A stretch of DNA of 64,000 bases, from NCBI GenBank assembly GCA_021234155.1, contig JAJEKV010000006.1:1612001-1676000 (forward strand). Direction: 5' to 3'. The stretch comes from Isoetes taiwanensis (lineage: Eukaryota; Streptophyta; Lycopodiopsida; Isoetales; Isoetaceae). Positions within the stretch are counted from its first letter, which is position 1, and the number at the start of each line of letters is the position of its first letter. This document shows positions 12,138 to 23,244 of the stretch, one piece after another. The position numbers and the translations under genes are program-made. The notes below the pieces were generated by a model. That model was not told the DNA's origin, ran no database searches, and saw nothing but the letters and a program-made list of their open reading frames with translations.

Positions 12138-12690
12138 TTGCACATATGTCTTCATTTGAAATGGGACGTAATTTGGCAGAAAGTAGTCTCTGTTCTTCCT
12201 CATGTACCACAAGTAATGGTTTTCCATCTTTGGGTGGTCCATGAGGATGTTAAGACAGAGAATTTGGTGCATTCTATATATCAAATACGGCTTGCTGCAA
12301 AGGTGTTATCCACCCCCTTCCCTCTCCCACTCCCCCACAAAAGTGACCATTGGTATTACCAGTAATCAATAAAATACAGTTTAGAAATAGGCTTGGAATA
12401 AGTTACTCTATCCCAAGGTGTCAGTACTATGGTGGCAGCTCATACATAAATGTATACACGTCAATATTCTGGTCCATAAATTTCGCCCTCAGGTGCTTGT
12501 GACATGTCATATATGTGCTCAGAGGGATGAGATGATTGAGCATTGTTTCTTCTTGTGTCAGCATGCTAGACCGGCTTGGTTGTGGTGTCAGAGTCTCTTC
12601 AACTACAATTTCATTAGTCAGCAGATCTTATTGGTAGTGTACCCAAGTTCCTATGACAATCTGGCAAAGAGAGCATTTCATTTAGCTTTA
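12138..12690 (+). pseudogene. LINE family D ORF2 C-terminal (zf-RVT) fragment
   Basis: The frame contains WWQLIHKCIHVNILVHKF, C-x2-C (CHICAQ), EMIEHCFFLCQHARPAW and LVVYPSSYDNLAKRAFHLA. The Cys/His arrangement is the zf-RVT domain at the end of plant L1-type ORF2. The last block matches the LINE at 48.6-50.9 kb (SIPDAWPGLRKRAFHLA), so it belongs to the same family. Coding similarity stops abruptly near 12,690 where a Ty3 fragment begins. Confidence 0.65.
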
Positions 12691-12911
12691 GACCCAGAGA
12701 GATGTAATTTTTGTGCCACTTCAGGTATTGCTTGGACGTGGTTAGTCGAAAAAACTTTACTATAGATCCCGCCAAAATTAGTTGTGCTTTGAATGCTCCA
12801 GATTCCATGATTATAAAACACACATGTGCTTTTATGGGAGAAGTCAATTATTACTCTTCCTTTGGTTTCAAGACTTATGGTGGTAAAAAGCATTCTACCC
12901 ATTTGTCATGA
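12691..12911 (+). pseudogene. Ty3 reverse transcriptase thumb fragment
   Basis: The block DPERCNFC, a frame shift, then IDPAKISCALNAPDSM and CAFMGEVNYYSSF corresponds to the Ty3 RT segment KCxF...GI..DPAKI.....P......FLG..NYYRxF that ends the RT and precedes RNase H. It is fused directly to LINE sequence on its left. Confidence 0.55.
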
Positions 12912-13109
12912 TACCAAAGATACCTTAAACAAGACAATTATCGCAAATCTATAGACCAGATAATAGTTATTTGAGAGGTGAACTGAAGTTCAATATGTCA
13001 TTTCTCTGGGAAACGCAACATATTCTCCCCACCATGGGACAACCACATATAGTCCTTAAGAACTATGAAGAAAAATCCCTATTTTAGAGTGGGAAAATTT
13101 CTTGTAAGT
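12912..13109. other. Short spacer, nothing recognised
   Basis: No feature could be supported here. Confidence 0.4.
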
Positions 13110-13925
13110 TTCAAACCCCCTTCTAAAAGCCTCAATGCCAAAAAGCCTGCTGGCGGGAAAAGAGAGCTCAGTGGCTGGCCAGATGGAATGTGCAGGAGCA
13201 CAGGTGCATCCAAGTGCAAATGGAGGTAGATCGCCGCAGTCTCCGACAATACCTTGATGCATGCTTCCTCAGTAAACTATGGGATGCCAGCACCCTTGAA
13301 CAAGTCAAGACGGCACATTATCAACGCCACATAAATCCCATGTTGGAGCGGGGCCCGCAATGCTACCTATGCACTCATCTACCCATGAAAAAGCGCAGAT
13401 CCATTGCCTCTATCCGCACAGGTGCACACCATCTCCGAATTGAGACATGGAGATGGATTGGGGAGCTGCATCAGGAGAGGCTTTGTCAACGCTGCCAGGT
13501 TGGAGCTGTGGAAGACGAATGCCACATCCTTCAGAGTTGTCCGGCATATGATGACATTCGGATACGCTATGTTGAGCTGGTCTGTCCTGTCCAGCCCCTG
13601 GATGAGATGCTGAGCACGAGCTCGGTACAGAGGTTGAGCTCATACATTCAAGAGATCATGGATCGCCGAGATCAGCTCAGTCCTCGGGCACTTACCTGAT
13701 ACATGTACATATTTTTGTCCTCCATAAAATATATTCGTATTTGTATTTGTACAGTTGGGCAGCAAATCTATTCCTGTCACGGGTTTTCCCCCCAAACAAC
13801 TCTTTAGGACGGGGAGGGGGTTTTTTAACCCCGGACAGTAATACGCTTGTCGTGCCTCCTGTTTGGGTCCCATAGGCCAATTGGTTTCCGTGGACGATAA
13901 AAACTCTATTCTATTCTATTCTAAA
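13110..13925 (+). mobile_element. 5'-truncated LINE family A: ORF2 end, 3' UTR, TTCTA tail
   Basis: An open frame to the TGA at 13,697-13,699 encodes the ORF2 C-terminus: KLWDASTLEQVKTAHYQ, INPMLERGPQCYLCTHL, MKKRRSIASIRTGAHHL, then a Cys/His cluster C-x2-C...H-x4-C (LCQRCQVGAVEDECHILQSC). About 200 bp of 3' UTR follow, ending tggacgataaaaactc and four or so ctatt units (13,905-13,924). The last 75 bp of the UTR recur, inverted, at 20,825-20,900. The C-terminal protein matches the minus-strand fragment at 56.5-56.9 kb, which defines family A. Its C-terminus differs from the L1-type families C and D. Confidence 0.8.
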
Positions 13926-15120
13926 TTTTGAGTTTATAGTTGATCCCTTGTAAAATCTTTCGAAGTAAGGTCCTACTAATAAAAAGGAGGGTTCCATTCC
14001 AAATATTTTAGACAATATTTACTATTGAGCGATCAACGTCTATTCTTATCATTCAAGTCCTCACACCTTGGATGATAAACGTCTTCTATTTTAAGATAGG
14101 CAACCTACTTACCTTTATGGTGCCCGGAGAAAGATTCCTCTTTTGATACCATAAAGCATCTTTGTCTCATAAATCAAGTAGCTTGTGAGAAGTAAGTGAT
14201 GAATAAAGGTCTAATGAGTTCGTTGAAAAAACCTATCTCTCTATCTTTATTTAGGAAAATTCATTATAATTAGATAATGTAATAAAAGGTGGTATAAAGC
14301 TTTCCATTCTCTCTCTATTAGGGAAAGACAGCTATAGATGTGAGTGTCATTCTATTGAATAAAACAAGATGTCATCCTCTCACTGAGTATTGATAATGTC
14401 ATTCACTGTGTTCAAAGACAATGAACGTCTTAATATTAATCCAACATGATCAGAGCAAAGGCTTGCTTGGGGAAGCAATCAATGACAAAATAATTTTTAC
14501 CACATCACTTTCACTTCTTACCTAAATATAAACACTTTCTTAGACTAGCATCAAGAGGTAGGTCAACAACCATGCCCAAATAATTATTCCATTGTTTAAC
14601 AAAATTATCGACTTTTTTCCATGTACGACAACCGATCATATTAGTGATCCTACAAGATGAAGGAAGAACTATGTTTACTTCTCTAATTGCAACAAATCTT
14701 TCAAAATCATGCAAAAGTTTGTTGAGGGGTCTTATTGTTCAATCCCGTTGGTGGAGCCCTTTATAGAAGCTCTCATGGATCACTTTAGAGGCTTTCACAT
14801 GCCAAAGTTGTTTAAAAGCTATAATGTATTCTCCACTTCCCAAATATGCTGCATATTAGAAAGTATAATGATTACAAGTAGATAAATGGTAAAATGCATA
14901 AATATTATATGCAATAAATTGATGTTGGATACAAAGACTTCCCAATCACAGATTGATAGTGCCATCCACCAAACTATAGGAAAAATGATCATCTATCTAT
15001 CAACTGAATATCCATCACAATCTCTAGTTATTCACTGAAGGGAAGGGTTGACAGCAAATATCAAGTATCTATCACTAAATATCCATCATGATCTCTAAAG
15101 GGAGGGGTCTATAATGTCGT
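13926..15120. other. No gene; diverged direct repeats near 15 kb
   Basis: No coding frame was recognised. Around 14,990-15,110 two similar blocks (atatccatcacaatctctag and atatccatcatgatctctaa) lie about 85 bp apart. Confidence 0.4.
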
Positions 15121-15204
15121 CGATTCGCGTAGCGAATCGGCATTCTTGCTCAAGACGAGCATGCATGCATTAGATCGTCGCGCGACGCATGCATCGCGAT
15201 GCAT
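15121..15204. promoter_or_regulatory. CpG-rich palindrome cluster with RY-like motifs
   Basis: Three palindromes lie in 84 bp: an 8-bp stem cgattcgc/gcgaatcg (15,121-15,139), cgtcgcgcgacg (15,176-15,187), and a perfect 16-bp palindrome atgcatcgcgatgcat (15,189-15,204). CATGCA/TGCATG occurs several times, which is the RY motif bound by B3-domain factors in plants. CpG density is far above the surroundings. The regulatory role is inference; a transposon terminus is an alternative. Confidence 0.3.
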
Positions 15205-15273
15205 TTTGGGGCCGCTTCTTGGGTTGGGCGCCATACTTATTTGCGAATTCTTCATCGACGTTTCATCGGCGCT

Positions 15274-15815
15274 TCCTCTTCTCTCAGCAGTACCTTATTC
15301 TCTTTGAACCCACCCTCCCCCCCTTTCTTTGTTTATTATATTTTGTACAAGTTCTGTTTTTCATGTTTTTCCACCCGGTGGGTGATGCTTTTTTTCCGCC
15401 CACTGGGTGATGCTATTCTCTGGTATGTTTCTCGTTTGTTGTGTTGGTGATGTGCGGTGTGTGTTGGCGAAGCGCCATCCGCTTTGACTTCTCCATGCGA
15501 GGGGTTTTGGGAGCGATTCTATGCCTTACGCTTGTCGAAGCCCCTTGCCGAAGGCTTATCACTAGGTTTTTCCTAAAACCCGAAGGGCTGGGTTTTTAAT
15601 CCCGGTGATAAGCTTTCGGCAGGTACATCAGCCACTCATCTATTAGCATTGTATTTATTTTTGGGGTCCAAATGATATAATTGGATTTTCCCTTTATTTT
15701 TCGTGGGTAGTTCGCATGTGTGCGGCTATCCACTGTCCACCATTGTAGAAATCTGCTGAGATGAATGAGAAGCCTATCTATCCTCTTCTCTCAGCAGTAC
15801 CTTATTCTCTTTGAA
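15274..15815. repeat. 35-bp direct repeats flanking a 472-bp segment
   Basis: The same 35 bp, starting tcctcttctctcagcagtac, occur at 15,274-15,308 and 15,781-15,815. The enclosed 472 bp have no coding potential but hold a strong hairpin (15,547-15,620). This may be an inserted element with an unusually long flanking repeat, or a local duplication. Confidence 0.6.
15547..15620. repeat. Hairpin with 16-bp arms and nested inner stem
   Basis: Left arm gccgaaggcttatcac (15,547-15,562) pairs with right arm gtgataagctttcggc (15,605-15,620), 15 of 16 positions. The loop holds a second inverted repeat, aaaaccc...gggtttt (about 15,575-15,597). It is not followed by a T-run, and a bacterial-type terminator makes no sense here. 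Confidence 0.7.
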
Positions 15816-16020
15816 TTGTTTCCAGGCAGGGGAGGGGCTTCTTCCTGCCTGGTTTGGCCAATTTGGCGTTGCTTTCCTGCTGTCCTTTCCGGCCTTTAGC
15901 CTTCATCCTGTGACCTTCGTCCTCGATCCTAGTTTGTTAAGGAAGTCCTTTGGTATTCGGGCGCTTTGTTGGTTTCATGCGAGTCGCAGTGCAAGAATGG
16001 CGACATAAATATCATTCAGA
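15816..16020. other. Short spacer, no gene
   Basis: A short GC-richer frame is present, but no conserved protein was recognised. Confidence 0.4.
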
Positions 16021-16200
16021 TGGAATTGATACTAAGGCTGGATCTTTGAACATTTACATAAAATCATTGCATAATTTATAAGACCAAAACTGAATTAGCA
16101 ATTCAGTTGATGGAATTGATACTAAGGCTGGATCTTTGAACATTTACATAAAATCATTGCATAATTTATAAGACGAAAACTAAATTAGCAATTCAGTTGG
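16021..16200. repeat. 90-bp tandem duplication
   Basis: Positions 16,021-16,110 and 16,111-16,200 are near-identical (ccaaaactg against cgaaaacta and a few other changes). Both begin tggaattgatactaaggctg. It lies about 620 bp downstream of the glucanase gene's stop codon. Confidence 0.9.
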
Positions 16201-16819
16201 GCTTTCCATGGTTTAATGAACCGAATTAAATTGAACATGTAGAAGCCATTTTAAATATCCAGTTGGTTGTAAATTCACCCATTCATTTGCCAAATACATT
16301 CCCTGCAAGCATGCTAATTTCTATGTTTAAAAAATCAAAGAACAAGACTGCTAAAAGTGTGTTTAGCATCTAGCTTTTTTGGGTGCTAACTGCTAAAACC
16401 ATATAATGTCTTTTTATAATGCAAAGTGGTCAAAAAGCTCTGACAAACGTGAGACTGAGTGTTTAAATAAGACCACCATCCATATCGAACACTGCGCTGC
16501 AGCTATTTAAATCAAGATATTGGCTAAGAATTTCCCGCATATAATATTGATTAGCAATTAAGAAGCAGATCTAGAGAGACCTTTCAAGTAAAAAAATTGG
16601 CAGTATACATTTCATAATCACTTGGTCTCTTCACAAGAACTCTCTATCAATAATATATTTGTTCTTGTCAGAAGAAGACCACTAATCCACCTCTCAAAAT
16701 CAGGAGTACAACAGGCAAGATTGTTGCATTCTCCCAATAATTCAAGCATAATGCCAATGTACAAAAACAGATCTCCAATTCTGAATCATCCAAAGATGAT
16801 CTGACTACTGATCCTCATT
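16201..16819. other. 3' flank of the glucanase gene
   Basis: AT-rich sequence immediately downstream (in the minus direction) of the beta-1,3-glucanase stop codon. It probably holds the 3' UTR and poly(A) site, but no specific signal could be assigned with confidence. Confidence 0.35.
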
Positions 16820-18798
16820 TTACTGCGAAGTATAGATACATGATCCATAGCCTGCACAACACAATTTTAGTAATTTGATGATAGTACATGCAATGCAAAT
16901 ATCAAAATGTATAGCCAAGAAAGAACGATCTGCAAAGAGAAGACAAAGTACTTACTTGGATCTGATATAGTCAAAAGAGCATTGTTATTGAAGTAACAGT
17001 TCCAGTAATTTCGTCCATGTTTATGGAAGTAGCTATTGAAAGCATATGAAGCATGAGAATTCAGAGTATTGGGGTTGAAACAAGGTCCATTAGGCTGAAT
17101 AGCAGAGCAATCTGCGCCGCCCTCGCCGCAAGCAAAATTAAGACCTTGAGCAAGAGCTGAAATTTCAGAGCCTGGCTTTGAAATGCACCACACTTTAGTT
17201 CCTCCTGTACCTGGGTTTGAAGGGGTAGGATTAGGAGTAGGATTTGAAGGGGCAGGATTAGAAGGAGCAGGATTATATGGAGGATTAGGGGTTGGATTTG
17301 GAACATAAGGAGTAGGAGCAGGGGTTGATGGAGGCAAAGGAATATGAGGAGGTGGAGTAGCTCCATACATATATTTGTTTCCTGACTTGAACAATCCAGC
17401 ATCATAAACAAATGACATATCGGGTCGAAAGAGACCGAAATTGCGCTCTGTAGCAGGGCCAGGCTTCTGATTCTCATTGAACAAAGCAAAAATGTATGTG
17501 TCAATCATACAGCCAGGCTTTAAAGGCGTGCCAACTCCTGAAGAGACATGTTTGATCAGATTTCTAGTATAAACCATGGCATTGTTCACACTTACACCTG
17601 ATTCTGAAGTATCTCCATCTGAAGGCCATCCAGTTTCAGACACAATAACAGGCACATTAGAGAATCCCATTTTCCTCATGGCAGTGTACACTGCATCAAG
17701 CTGAGCATCAAGCAAATTGTTGTAATGGAGACCAGTTTTAGCATCCTTGATGCCATCATTCTGGAGGAACATGGCATAAGCAAGGGAGATGTGTTTACGG
17801 TCACTCTTGTAAGCAAAATATGGATATGTGTTGACCATAAAGGGGGACCCTGTTTCACTCAAAAACTGCAGCATTGGCTTCACTACAACAGCAGCTATGT
17901 CAGGTCTGAAAGTCCCTGAAGATGGTGGATAGCTTGAAGAAAGAACTGCCAGAGAATGTGGTGTAGAAACCTTTACTAGATTGTCAATCCTTAGATCCAA
18001 GAGTGCAGCATGTATGTTCTGCATGGCAGGAACTAGCTGAGTATAGATTTGTGTTGAGTTTCCTGTCAGAATCTCATTTCCTACAGAGATTATCTTGATC
18101 TTTGATGCAGGCATGTAGGCTGCAACGTTTTGCTGTACCCATTTTTGGGCTTTGTCTGCATCAAGCATTAGATGGATATCTTCATTCTTCACTCCAATTA
18201 TCAGCTCTATGCCTGTTCCTGCAAATGCTTCTATCACTGCCGGATTTGCATCATAGATTTTCACCTTGGTTATGGTGGTAGATTGAATGAGTTGCACTGC
18301 CTTCTGTGGTGTAGGAAGATTGTTGCCGACTTGACCATAGTTTATGCCGATTGGACTGCGTGGATATGTTGCCCCTGCAAAAATACATTCGATTTTTCAC
18401 ATTAGCAACCTGCGTTCAAATTCTTGCTTGCAAATGAGGTCAAGAAACTATGCTTTTATAAAACAAAGTTTGCTTTACATGCTGAGACCCCTCTGACCTC
18501 ATTGCTTCTACTTTAAATCAAGTTGTAATCCACATTCAAAAGCTTGCTTGAAACTGAAGCAAAAACTAGAACTATGCCACATTGAAGTGGCACCATGGAG
18601 ACATATCTTCTTGTAAACTATTATATTTTCTATTTTGATGAAGATGATCCTATGTTTTCTTGTGACAAACAAAAATAAGATGAACAAAGATGAGCAGTAC
18701 TATATGAGAAGCAAAACAGAGTAATTTGTGCAGGGAGACGTACAGGAGGGAAGAATGCCAGAGCAGAAGAGGCAAAGGAAGAAAATGCGAGGCGTCAT
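16820..18798 (-). CDS. Beta-1,3-glucanase (GH17) with C-terminal X8/CBM43 domain
   Basis: Three exons on the minus strand, 18,744-18,798, 16,956-18,374 and 16,820-16,851, join in phase across GT-AG introns (donors GTACGT and GTAAGT) to give 501 residues. Exon 1 encodes a hydrophobic signal peptide (MTPRIFFLCLFCSGILPS). The GH17 barrel follows, starting SPIGINYGQVGNNLP. The proton donor is Glu of SVGNE (about residue 119) and the nucleophile is Glu of SETGWP (about 265). A Pro/Asn/Thr-rich linker spans about 357-410 and an X8 domain about 412-501, beginning WCISKPG, with cysteines in the family spacing and ending DPSYGSCIYTSQ. Such enzymes hydrolyse callose in the apoplast or at plasmodesmata, and X8 binds beta-1,3-glucan. 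Exon 3 is short, and ignoring it gives a false hydrophobic tail; no GPI signal follows the true X8 end. No damage is seen, so this looks like a functional host gene. Confidence 0.93.
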
Positions 18799-20365
18799 CG
18801 TGGCAGATCGAAGCGCTTCAAGCTCTGAATCTTAAATTCATCCAGATTGATACAGAGGAGGAGCGCCTTCAGCTCAAAACCCAGAAGCGGAAAATGAGTG
18901 TGGCCAGAACTCTGCAATCGCCCAACTTTTTTCTAAACCCCAGGCTTCGTTTTCAGGCCTGACAGTGCACCGGGCGGTCCATGTGGGGAAGAAGGTGCAC
19001 TTCTGGTCATTGCTTGTTGGGTTCCTTCTCATCTCTGTCGCTGCAGCAAGCCTGACAACTTTGTCCCTCGCTATGCAAAATAGACCCTGATTATTCATCG
19101 TAGCAAACACAAAGTATCCCGCATCAAAAATTTAAATCCTGGCTTTTAAAAACTAAATTTGAACGTCAAGGACTGAATCATAACATCGGACAAGCCTTTG
19201 TAGGCAGGCTTTTGGATTGAGGATCGCGACAAAAAAAATCCCCATCGCAAATTTGCTGCCGAAAGCTTGACAAGGACGTGCGGCCGTCTTGTGCTCCATG
19301 CTCTGTTTTTTCGTAAGAACCCTAATAGTATAGTTTAGCACAGATTTTCACAGCTGTAAATTCTAAGAAACTAGATTTCCGCAACAGGGCACATACCTGT
19401 GCACCGTCGTAATTTTTTTTGGAAAATCCTAACAATTTCATAGCCAAATCTGTACAGCATTAGACTGTTTTCATAATGATTTTCGGAACCCAAAGGTGCT
19501 TTTCTTCTTTCTTTCTGAGCACTCTGGCGCAGCTAGAAACCTAGAAAAAAAGCTCTCATAACTCTAGGAAGAAAAAAACATACTGACAGTCAATATCAAT
19601 TGGCGGGAAGACTCCAAATAATTATGGCGATGAAAAGAAAGGATCTTAAACAATGGATGGCACCACAAATCAGTCCAAATGAACAGCTCATATTAAAATG
19701 TAAAACAATATATAAGCACAGAATTGTCAGATTGGCAAAAAGCAGTGCACAGTCTTCTTTTTTTCTTTCCAGAATTTACTTATGTCCTCTTGTTGGAAGC
19801 TCTTTCCTCTTGTTTGATCCATTTGTCCAATTCACATGTTGTCATATATTGGCAGAAATTAGAATGATCTACCACTCAATTACAGTGCAAGGTAGATTTA
19901 CTAATTGCATGGAAGAAGATTTACCATGCATCTAATAGGGCTGTTAATGTGTAAGCCATGCTAATCTTTAATTGTTATATAAACTAATGAATGCCATATT
20001 TGGCCATTAAACCTCTCAAAGCACTGCTTCATCTCCTCACAATATGCAATTTTCATTCATTTCATCTTCACAGCCATAAAAATTCTATCCATCCATCCTA
20101 TTGTGTCTTTGGCATAATATTAATGAAGTTAGTGGGTAAAAATCATAGATTTGGAATATGGAATAGCCTAGTACAAAGTTTTTTGGCACCCTTTTAGTCT
20201 AACATTTTCTATTGGAATATGAGGTAGTCCTAGTACAAAGCATTGGCATCTTGCCTTACAACCTAGAGAAAAGTGCACAATGTGAACACACTAGAATTGA
20301 TGTCCTTTTGCATCATGTATTAGAAGAAATTGCTATCTATGTTCATATCAACTAGTGTTTGAATC
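18799..20365. other. 5' flank of the glucanase gene; no other gene
   Basis: Upstream region of the minus-strand glucanase gene. No TATA box could be assigned securely. The remaining 1.2 kb has only short non-conserved frames. Confidence 0.35.
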
Positions 20366-20452
20366 ATACATTTATAGAATACAAGAAATTTATCGCGGCG
20401 GATACATTTATAGAATACAAGAAATTTATCGCGGCGGCCACCGCCGCCGCGA
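20366..20452. repeat. 36-bp tandem duplication ending in a GC hairpin
   Basis: A 36-bp unit (atacatttatagaatacaag...cgcggcgg) is repeated at 20,366-20,401 and 20,402-20,437. It runs into a perfect 10-bp stem, tcgcggcggc/gccgccgcga with loop cacc (20,429-20,452). Fifteen nt later ctaa occurs, reminiscent of a Helitron CTRR end, but the required following T is absent. Confidence 0.7.
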
Positions 20453-20763
20453 ACATTTATCTTCTTCTAAATCCATTAGGGGGAATTTGTGTCAACTTGG
20501 AACCAACATGAAAACACATCTCCAAGCGGAACTCAAGCCATGATGCTTTGCCCTCATATTGAAGAAAATAGTGTTATTTCCAAGTCTCTCAAAATGAGGT
20601 TCTAAATTTGAGATTCACTTTGCTGGCATTAGTTAGACGTGCATTTAAATAAATCCTCATTAACTAAGGGAAAATGCCATTTTAACAGTGAAGTATTGAA
20701 TCTAAGTCAGTATGATCTAAAAAGCTCTTATCCAAAGCCCTATTTGATCATAAATTGCATTAA
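20453..20763. other. No gene seen
   Basis: Short non-coding spacer to the left of a LINE tail. Confidence 0.4.
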
Positions 20764-20930
20764 GAATAGAATAGAATAGAATAGAATAGAATAGAATAGA
20801 ATAGAATAGAATAGAATAGAATAGGTTTTTAGCGTCCATGGAGACCAATTGGCCTATGGGACCCAAACAAAAAGAGAGCAGCAAGCATATTACTGACAGG
20901 ATTAAAAAGAGCAGGAGGCTATTTCTGGAG
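20764..20930 (-). mobile_element. LINE family A 3' end with pentanucleotide tail
   Basis: A run of about 12 agaat units (20,764-20,824) is followed by ttagcgtccatggagaccaa and ttggcctatgggacccaaac. Reverse-complemented, this matches the last 75 bp of the family A LINE at 13,830-13,905, with the same TTCTA-type tail. Only the 3' UTR is present, so it is a strongly 5'-truncated insertion in minus orientation. Its right border is not clear. Confidence 0.75.
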
Positions 20931-20989
20931 AATGATCCATGCCTATTCGTTAGTTCCAAGCATATGCAGCACCCTGTAAACTCATTCAG

Positions 20990-21062
20990 ATGAATTGAAT
21001 TGAATTGAATTGATTTGTATCGTCCCTGAAGACCAATAGAGTCCAACTTAAATTTTTTACAT
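20990..21062 (-). mobile_element. Second, distinct LINE-type 3' end with TTCAA tail
   Basis: Four or five tgaat units (20,990-21,011) are followed by tgatttgtatcgtccctgaa and gaccaatagagtcc. Reverse-complemented it reads ggactctattggtcttcagg, then gacgatacaaatcaattcaa. The layout (GGACG-A-TA-AAA, then a microsatellite) parallels family A, but the tail unit and UTR differ, so it is probably a related LINE subfamily or a SINE using its machinery. Confidence 0.5.
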
Positions 21063-22258
21063 GCACGAGACATGCATGCACAGAACTAATATTGTTCTTT
21101 TGGTCCTTCTCCAAATCACTTTACATTGAACACGTTCCTGGAATGGAATTTCGTGTATAAACTAGTATGTTGTGTTACAACTTAGACCAAATATTGGTTA
21201 AAATTACTAAAAATTTCTATCAATATTCGGCTATTAGGCAAAGTGGTTATTATATCTCATAATTATACTAGCTATACAACAACGCAATTTTAATCGAAGT
21301 GGTATTATATTATATCCCATGTTTATTGTTGTCAAAAACTATTTTATGCCTAGTAACGGGTCATAAAATGGTCCCTAGCAAAATGCTACATAACAACAAT
21401 TATGTAGTTACTCAAGCCAAGGTAAGATACATGTTTGCTCCAAGATGTCAAATTGGGAATCTAACATATCATTTACTCTCTTTACATGATTGATGCTAGT
21501 TACTTCAAAGAATAACACATTTGAGGCAAAAACATCACATAAGCCTGACAATAGAATCGAACTAGAAAAGTTTAAAGGATGGGCAAAAAAAAAATGTTTA
21601 AGAATCTCCACACCTTTCTCAAAAGGTATGTCAATAATTTAGAAAAGATAGTCATTTATTTTATTTTTTTCTTAGGGATCCTACATCTCGACAGGGGAAG
21701 TGAAATTCTCGGCATTGGCATTCTCATGTCAAGCTCGATAAATTATCTTCAATAATTATAAAGAAGAACATGGGATGATGTCACAAAATGAGTACCATAG
21801 GCAATTTCTAATGTTCATTGGAATACCATAAAGCATTGTTAGTGGATTTCCATCCTTTGCATACTCTACCTTCATGTTGACCTTTGAGATTTATTTGGGG
21901 GTGTTGTCTTATGCATAGGCTAGGCTGGTGTCTTACTCAGTGGATCATGATTATATTATGAGGTTTTAATCCTGCCTATGTTGTTGTATCTGTCTTTTGG
22001 CTTGGACTTTTAATAAAGTTTGACATCCTTCAATGTTCATTATATTGCACCATAATATCCTTACTAGCGTGGATCCAGATCATCATAGGTTGTTCACATT
22101 ATTATTGGTCCATGTCAACAATCATGCCATGTCGTTGTCATGTAAGTGATCCATATGAAAACACCAAAACTCAAAACCCACCACTTTTCCATGTCAATTC
22201 CATGTTAATGCCACAGAGTCACTCATTTATCTATATAAATAGACAATTCTCTAACATC
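21063..22258. other. No gene seen
   Basis: AT-rich sequence, only short frames, nothing recognised. Confidence 0.4.
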
Positions 22259-22579
22259 GGGTAAAAGCATGTTAGGGTGTACCACTTTTGGAACCTGCAA
22301 AAGTACATACACTAGGTACTTCAGAACTGGGTACTTTCTAATTTTTATTTTCATTAAAACTAGTACAAAAGTCTAAAATAAAAGTCACGGACGCATTAAT
22401 ATTCAAAGTTAAGGTAAAGATAATGCTACCGGAGACCAAAATATATATAAAAGTTCTAGAATGTACCTTTTATTGAGATATTACACAGGTACCCAGTACC
22501 CAGTCCTGGGTACCTTTTTAGGTACTTTTTTGGTCACTAAATAATACTTTTTAAGGGACACCCTAACATGCTTTTACCC
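22259..22579. mobile_element. 321-bp MITE with perfect 22-bp TIRs
   Basis: The left end gggtaaaagcatgttagggt (22,259 on) is perfectly inverted at the right end (22,558-22,579), giving 22-bp TIRs. The interior is non-coding and rich in ggtact/agtacc motifs. The flanks share CATC (22,255-22,258 and 22,580-22,583), a possible 4-bp target duplication. The superfamily is not determined. Confidence 0.8.
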
Positions 22580-23230
22580 CATCATGTGTAAAGAGAGAGA
22601 TTATGAGTAAAGAAAACATCATTATATAAGTGCTCTGATTGTATATTCTCAATCTCAATAATGAGTATCTTTGTTTATGTTATTGTGATGTAAGTGCTTT
22701 TTGCTTGTAATAAGCTCTTAATTCTAAGTGAGAGACAAAATTAAGGGTATAAGCACACTAGGGCGATAAAAAAAGGGGCATTCGAAAACATTACATATTA
22801 GGTAATGTATTTTAATTAGCAAGTTTTTAACTGCCATCATTAAAAAAATGGCATTATTCAAGTGTACTAAAATTTTTTTCTATTTTGTTCCCCTGTTTCT
22901 TGGCTAACCGAGTGGAGCTCGCATTGGAATTTTTTTTTCAAGAATTGGCACGGCTAAAACGTTTGAACTGGTTCAGAGCTCCCTATGATCTGCCCTGTAA
23001 GTTTTGCTTTCTTTATTTTACGGTTTTGGTTTTTTGTGATTTCATTCCGTCAATGAATTCAAGTAGCAGAATTGGTTCCATGAAGTAAAAATCAAAATGC
23101 AGTATTCAAAAAGCTAAATCGATCTAGGTTTAACGTGATTATAACCAATGCATTTGGTTTAAAGTCTGATCTTCAAATGTTTCAAACGAATTTTTCTGAT
23201 TAAAGCAAATTTGCTGCTTTGTTTATTTTG
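22580..23230. other. No gene; possible 5' region of the next gene relic
   Basis: It ends with a pyrimidine-rich tract and cag at about 23,231-23,233, a plausible splice acceptor before the next coding segment. Confidence 0.35.
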
Positions 23231-23244
23231 CAGGTACTGTGAAC

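Noticed and set aside
15547-15620. Rho-independent terminator
   Set aside because: The window is plant nuclear DNA, and the hairpin has no downstream T-run or upstream operon.
16867-16955. GPI-anchor-like C-terminus of the glucanase
   Set aside because: It is intronic: a strong GTAAGT donor and an in-phase exon 3 complete the X8 domain without it. Kept only as a possible retained-intron isoform.
20429-20475. Second Helitron 3' end (GC hairpin then ctaa)
   Set aside because: The spacing of 15 nt is long, the base after ctaa is A and not T, and the hairpin belongs to a local 36-bp tandem duplication.
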